Shown here: piece after piece, positions 60,973 to 64,000 of the stretch
How positions within the stretch are numbered: the stretch's first letter is position 1
Layout: each line of letters opens with the position of its first letter
Assembly (NCBI RefSeq): GCF_001692325.1
Contig: NZ_LXKN01000058.1
Span: forward strand, 243,971-307,970
Direction of reading: 5' to 3'
DNA: 64,000 nt
Source of the DNA: Rhizobium sp. AC27/96
Lineage (GTDB): Bacteria > Pseudomonadota > Alphaproteobacteria > Rhizobiales > Rhizobiaceae
Program-made: the position numbers and the translations under genes
Notes under the pieces: model-generated
What the model was told of the DNA's origin: nothing
The model's database searches: none
What the model saw: only the letters and a program-made list of their open reading frames with translations

Positions 60973-61503
60973 CTAATCTAACCTCTTAAGATCCCGCGCA
61001 AAGCGCTGCCAGTTGGTGACGTAGTTGCGGGCGGAACGGCGCAGGCCCTCGATCGCCGCCTCGTCCAGCGTGCGGATCGCTCTCGCCGGCGCGCCGACGA
61101 TCAATGATCCGTCCGGAAATTCCTTGCCTTCGGTGACAAGTGCATTGGCGCCGACGAGGCAATTATTGCCGATCTTCGCGCCGTTCAGGATCGTCGCACC
61201 CATCCCAACAAGCGAATTGTTGCCGATGGTGCAGCCATGGATGATGGCGTGGTGGCCGATGGTGCAGCCTTCGCCAATGGTGGTGGGGAAGGCAGGGTCG
61301 GTGTGCACCATCGTGCCTTCCTGGATATTCGTCTCCCTGCCGACGACGATCGGCTCATTGTCGCCGCGCAGCACCGCGCCGAACCAGATGCCGACATCCT
61401 CGCCGATCTCGACCTTGCCGATCACGCTTGCATCCGGCGCGATCCAGTATCGGCCCGGACCGGGTGTTTTCGGCGCATGGCCTGCAAGAGCGTAGAGCGG
61501 CAT
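60973..61503 (-). CDS. Gamma-carbonic-anhydrase-family protein (left-handed beta-helix)
   Basis: 176 residues of hexapeptide repeats: WFGAVLRGDNEPIVVG, TNIQEGTMVHTDP, TIGEGCTIGHHAIIHGC. The metal-binding His residues of the gamma-CA family are present (His in VHTDP and the HHAIIH segment). A C-terminal helix (about 145-176) follows. Some members hydrate CO2, others have no such activity. It is on the strand opposite zur and 17 bp downstream of an FAH-family gene, in likely operon with it. Confidence 0.87.
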   Translation of the reverse strand: MPLYALAGHAPKTPGPGRYWIAPDASVIGKVEIGEDVGIWFGAVLRGDNEPIVVGRETNIQEGTMVHTDPAFPTTIGEGCTIGHHAIIHGCTIGNNSLVGMGATILNGAKIGNNCLVGANALVTEGKEFPDGSLIVGAPARAIRTLDEAAIEGLRRSARNYVTNWQRFARDLKRLD

Positions 61504-61519
61504 GGTCGATCCTCCTCGA

Positions 61520-62215
61520 TCAGACGACGTTCAGTACCAGCGTCGCGACGCCATCGACGGCGCAGCTGATCTTGTCGCCGCGCGCAACGGGGCCGACGCC
61601 GGCGGGTGTTCCCGTCATGATGATATCGCCCGGCGCCAGCGTGAACAGCTTGGACAGTTCGGCGATGATTTCCGGCACCTTCCAGATCATCTGGGAGAGA
61701 TCGCCTCTCTGGGCCGCTTCGCCATTGCGCATCAGCCAGATGCCGCCCTTGTCGGGATGGCCGACGCGGGTGGCCGGTACTAGTGCGGAAACCGGCGCGG
61801 AATGTTCGAAAGCCTTGCCGATCTCCCAGGGGCGGCCGAGCTTCTTGGCTTCGCCCTGCAGGTCGCGGCGGGTGAAATCGATGCCGACGCCGTAGCCATA
61901 GACGCAGTCGAGCGCCTGCTCGACCGGGATATCCGCGCCGCCGCTGCGCAGCGCGACCACAAGCTCCACTTCGTGATGCACGTCCGAAGAGAGCGAGGGG
62001 TAGGGGAAGTCGCCCGATGTATCGAGATTGTCCGGGTTCTTCTGGAAGAAAAAGGGCGGTTCGCGGCTCGGATCATGCCCCATTTCGATGGCGTGGTCGG
62101 CATAGTTGCGGCCGACGCAATAGACACGGCGGACCGGAAAGAGGCTGGCTTCACCCTCGATCGGCAGCAGGACAGGGGCAGGTACTGGAATGACTGTGGT
62201 GAGCGGGGCGTTCAT
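61520..62215 (-). CDS. Fumarylacetoacetate hydrolase family protein
   Basis: 231 residues. FAH C-terminal catalytic domain: VYCVGRNYADHAIEMG, HHEVELVVALRSGG (acidic metal ligands), GYGVGIDFTRRDLQ, and IIMTGTPAGVGPVARGD. Short members act as acylpyruvases, oxaloacetate decarboxylases or isomerases. No substrate can be named. It forms a probable two-gene unit with the gamma-CA-like gene and is divergent from dusA. Confidence 0.9.
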   Translation of the reverse strand: MNAPLTTVIPVPAPVLLPIEGEASLFPVRRVYCVGRNYADHAIEMGHDPSREPPFFFQKNPDNLDTSGDFPYPSLSSDVHHEVELVVALRSGGADIPVEQALDCVYGYGVGIDFTRRDLQGEAKKLGRPWEIGKAFEHSAPVSALVPATRVGHPDKGGIWLMRNGEAAQRGDLSQMIWKVPEIIAELSKLFTLAPGDIIMTGTPAGVGPVARGDKISCAVDGVATLVLNVV

Positions 62216-62358
62216 GGCGGCTTTTCGAAACTCTCAATCTATCTCGGAAAGGCGTGTTGCCTCCCGACTCCGTTAGCGAACCTAGCATCATTGTCGCTGC
62301 CGGGAAAACTGGCCTTTCGAAAGCTTTTGGTGTAGAGCGCGGGGCAGAAAGGTATCCC

Positions 62359-63372
62359 ATGTATAGTGACGCGCTGAAAAACGGCCGCAAGATCTTTGCG
62401 GTAGCCCCGATGATCGATTGGACTGATCGCCATTGCAGATATCTGCATCGGCAGATCAGCCGGCATGCGCTGCTCTATACTGAGATGGTTGTGGCCGATG
62501 CGATCATCCATGGTCCTCGCGACAGGCTGCTGGGGCATGATGTGAGCGAGCCTCCCGTCGCGCTGCAGCTTGGCGGTTCCGACCCGGCGAAGCTTTCCGA
62601 GGCGCTGCGGATCGCCGAAGCCTATCATTATGACGAGATCAACCTCAATGTCGGTTGCCCGTCGGATCGCGTACAATCGGGTACGTTTGGCGCCTGCCTG
62701 ATGCTGACGCCGGAGACGGTAGCATCCTGCATTGCGGCCATGAAGGCGGTATCGAAGGCGCCGGTCACGGTGAAATGCCGCATCGGCGTCGATGAGCAGG
62801 AGCCGGAAGAGGCGCTGCCGGAACTGATCACACGCGTGCTCGCTGCCGGCGCGGACGCGATCTGGATCCATGCGCGCAAGGCCTGGCTGAAAGGCCTGTC
62901 GCCGAAGGAAAACCGCGAAATCCCGCCGCTCGACTATGATATCGTCTACCGCATGAAGCAGCGTTGGCCTGATGTCTTCATCGGCATCAATGGCGGCATT
63001 CAGACGCTGGACCAGGCCGAGGCCCATCTTGCCCATGTCGATGGTGTCATGCTCGGCCGCGCCGCCTATCAGAATGCTGCGATCCTTGCCGACGTCGACC
63101 ACCGCTTCTACGGCGATCCCGCCACGGTGGCCGACTGGAACGATTTGCGCGACCGTATGATGGCTTATGCGGAGCGTCATATTGCCAATGGCGGCCGCCT
63201 GCATCATGTCGCCCGCCACATGGTCGGCCTGTTCACCGGCCTGGCTGGCGCGCGCCGCTACCGACAGATCCTGTCCACCGACGCCAACAAGCCGGGGGCC
63301 GGGCCGGAGGTGATCGCGGCTGCATTCGCTGCGGTGGATTTTGCCGGCGAGGGCGAACGCGTGAGTGCGTGA
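62359..63372 (+). CDS. dusA: tRNA-dihydrouridine(20/20a) synthase
   Basis: 337 residues from ATG 62359, chosen for AAAGG 7 nt upstream; the longer frame from 62254 lacks support. Dus marks: FAVAPMIDWTDRHCR, the catalytic Cys in NLNVGCPSDRVQSG, KCRIGVD, WIHARKAWLKGLSPKENR and DGVMLGRAAYQN. It reduces uridines in the tRNA D-loop with FMN and NADPH. Confidence 0.94.
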   Translation: MYSDALKNGRKIFAVAPMIDWTDRHCRYLHRQISRHALLYTEMVVADAIIHGPRDRLLGHDVSEPPVALQLGGSDPAKLSEALRIAEAYHYDEINLNVGCPSDRVQSGTFGACLMLTPETVASCIAAMKAVSKAPVTVKCRIGVDEQEPEEALPELITRVLAAGADAIWIHARKAWLKGLSPKENREIPPLDYDIVYRMKQRWPDVFIGINGGIQTLDQAEAHLAHVDGVMLGRAAYQNAAILADVDHRFYGDPATVADWNDLRDRMMAYAERHIANGGRLHHVARHMVGLFTGLAGARRYRQILSTDANKPGAGPEVIAAAFAAVDFAGEGERVSA

Positions 63373-63384
63373 GGGGAGTGATCC

Positions 63385-63562
63385 CAACCCGCCCTCGTGG
63401 TTCGAGACGGCCTTTTAGGCCTCCTCACCATGAGGACTGATTGATCTCGACCGGGTTTGACCAGAAAGTGACCTTTAACAGCGGGGCAAGGTTGACTCCA
63501 ACCTCACCCTGAGGTGCGGAGGCTGGAAGCCGGAGCCTCGAAGGGCGAGGGTGGCCCCGAAG
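63385..63562. repeat. Pair of inverted rhizobial palindromic repeats downstream of dusA
   Basis: Unit 1 (about 63385-63440; CCCTCGTGGTTCGAGACGG with CCTCACCATGAGG) and unit 2 (about 63500-63562; CCTCACCCTGAGGTGCGGAGG with CCTCGAAGGGCGAGG) are related in opposite orientations. This type of Cys-less, noncoding, TTCGAG-bearing palindrome is common between genes in Rhizobium. An apparent reading frame through it is not credible. Confidence 0.65.
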
Positions 63563-63585
63563 CTGCAGGCCTGGTTTCGGTAAAC

Positions 63586-63614
63586 GAAAAACGGCGCGGT
63601 TTGCACCGCGCCGT
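63586..63614 (-). terminator. Rho-independent terminator after the cold-shock gene
   Basis: A perfect 10-bp stem (63591-63600 with 63605-63614) has a 4-nt loop and is followed by a T run on the minus strand. It lies about 30 bp beyond the csp stop. Confidence 0.9.
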
Positions 63615-63645
63615 CGAAAACCTTGATCAGGCAATCACAAAAGGC

Positions 63646-63858
63646 TTAGTTAGCCTGGATGTTGACAGCCTTCGGGCCCTTGCCCATACGATCCGGCTCG
63701 GTGTCGAAGGTGACCTGCTGGCCTTCGCGCAGCGACTGGATGCCAGAAGCCTGAAGAGCGGAGATGTGGACGAAAACGTCCTTCGCGCCGCCGTCAGGAG
63801 TGATGAAACCAAAACCCTTGTCCTGGTTGAAGAATTTTACGGTGCCCTTGGTGGCCAT
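63646..63858 (-). CDS. cspA: Cold-shock domain protein
   Basis: 70 residues, a single cold-shock domain with RNP1 (KGFGFIT) and RNP2 (DVFVHIS). Nucleic-acid chaperone in the cytoplasm. The final VNIQAN is typical of alphaproteobacterial CspA-like proteins. The upstream region (63859-63981), probably a long 5' leader, is cut by the window end. Confidence 0.93.
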   Translation of the reverse strand: MATKGTVKFFNQDKGFGFITPDGGAKDVFVHISALQASGIQSLREGQQVTFDTEPDRMGKGPKAVNIQAN

Positions 63859-63981
63859 GGGGATAGTCCTTTACCCATCAGTCTTAGTTTATCCGGTAAC
63901 CCGGACGGCTTTGCTCCCGCGACATGCGAAAGCCAGTCGAGAAGTCACGTACGGGGAAAGAACGTCTGCGCGGGCCAGAGA

Positions 63982-64000
63982 CTGTCTCTTATACACATCT
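63982..64000. other. Nextera/Tn5 mosaic-end adapter at the contig edge
   Basis: The final 19 bases, CTGTCTCTTATACACATCT, are exactly the reverse complement of the Tn5 mosaic end used in tagmentation libraries. It is a sequencing artefact at an assembly end. Confidence 0.97.

Noticed and set aside
1..64000. CRISPR arrays, prophage, insertion sequences, rRNA and tRNA genes
   Set aside because: No regularly spaced direct repeats, transposase or phage genes, or tRNA/rRNA signatures were seen.

Overview
The window is chromosomal DNA from an alphaproteobacterium of the Rhizobiaceae, most likely a Rhizobium species. The evidence is the high GC content, the acpXL-lpxXL cluster for very-long-chain lipid A acyl chains, the rhizobial cob gene set (cobPWNO, cobABC, cobD, cobQ, cobE), RIME-type palindromes, small DUF1127 proteins, and a GlxA-type regulator. 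The last 19 bases (63982-64000) are an exact Nextera/Tn5 mosaic-end adapter, so the right edge is an untrimmed contig end and not genomic sequence.

Layout. 1-1.2 kb: end of an iron/cobalamin-type ABC importer. 1.5-6.6 kb: an MscS-type channel and two paralogous double-receiver proteins, one carrying a GGDEF domain. 6.6-9.5 kb: GlxA-type and LysR-type regulators plus small proteins. 9.5-19.4 kb: a corrinoid-dependent one-carbon cluster containing a RACo-like activator, a small helical protein, a methyl-H4folate:corrinoid methyltransferase, MetF with a separate MetV-like Cys-rich protein, a 'virulence factor' domain protein, DUF1638, a B12-binding protein, a pyrrolysine-free MttB-family methyltransferase and a 4Fe-4S protein. 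19.4-24.4 kb: a phosphodiester glycosidase-like protein and two large glycosyltransferase/methyltransferase proteins. 24.4-28.8 kb: betaine-homocysteine methyltransferase and a ProXWV betaine-type importer. 30-49 kb: cobalamin late-synthesis genes. cobP sits behind a cobalamin riboswitch with a leader ORF. A DMSP-lyase-like cupin is embedded in the cobN-cobO operon. A ClC channel, a TauE-like permease and a nucleoside hydrolase are interspersed. 49.8-55.3 kb: acpXL-fabZXL-fabF2XL-fabF1XL-adh2XL-lpxXL. 55.5-61 kb: a PAS protein and a zinc-starvation regulon (COG0523 GTPase, znuA, znuCB, zur) with three matching Zur-box palindromes. 61-64 kb: gamma carbonic anhydrase-like, FAH family, dusA, repeats and a cold-shock gene.

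The most striking feature is how the parts fit together. A quaternary-amine (betaine) importer, an MttB-family methyltransferase, its corrinoid carrier, a reductive activator, a methyl-H4F:corrinoid methyltransferase and an acetogen-like MetF/MetV pair form a plausible route for moving methyl groups from betaine-like compounds to H4folate and oxidising them. The cofactor-synthesis genes lie in the same 64 kb. The component families are known mainly from anaerobes. The substrate, direction and electron partners here are inferences.
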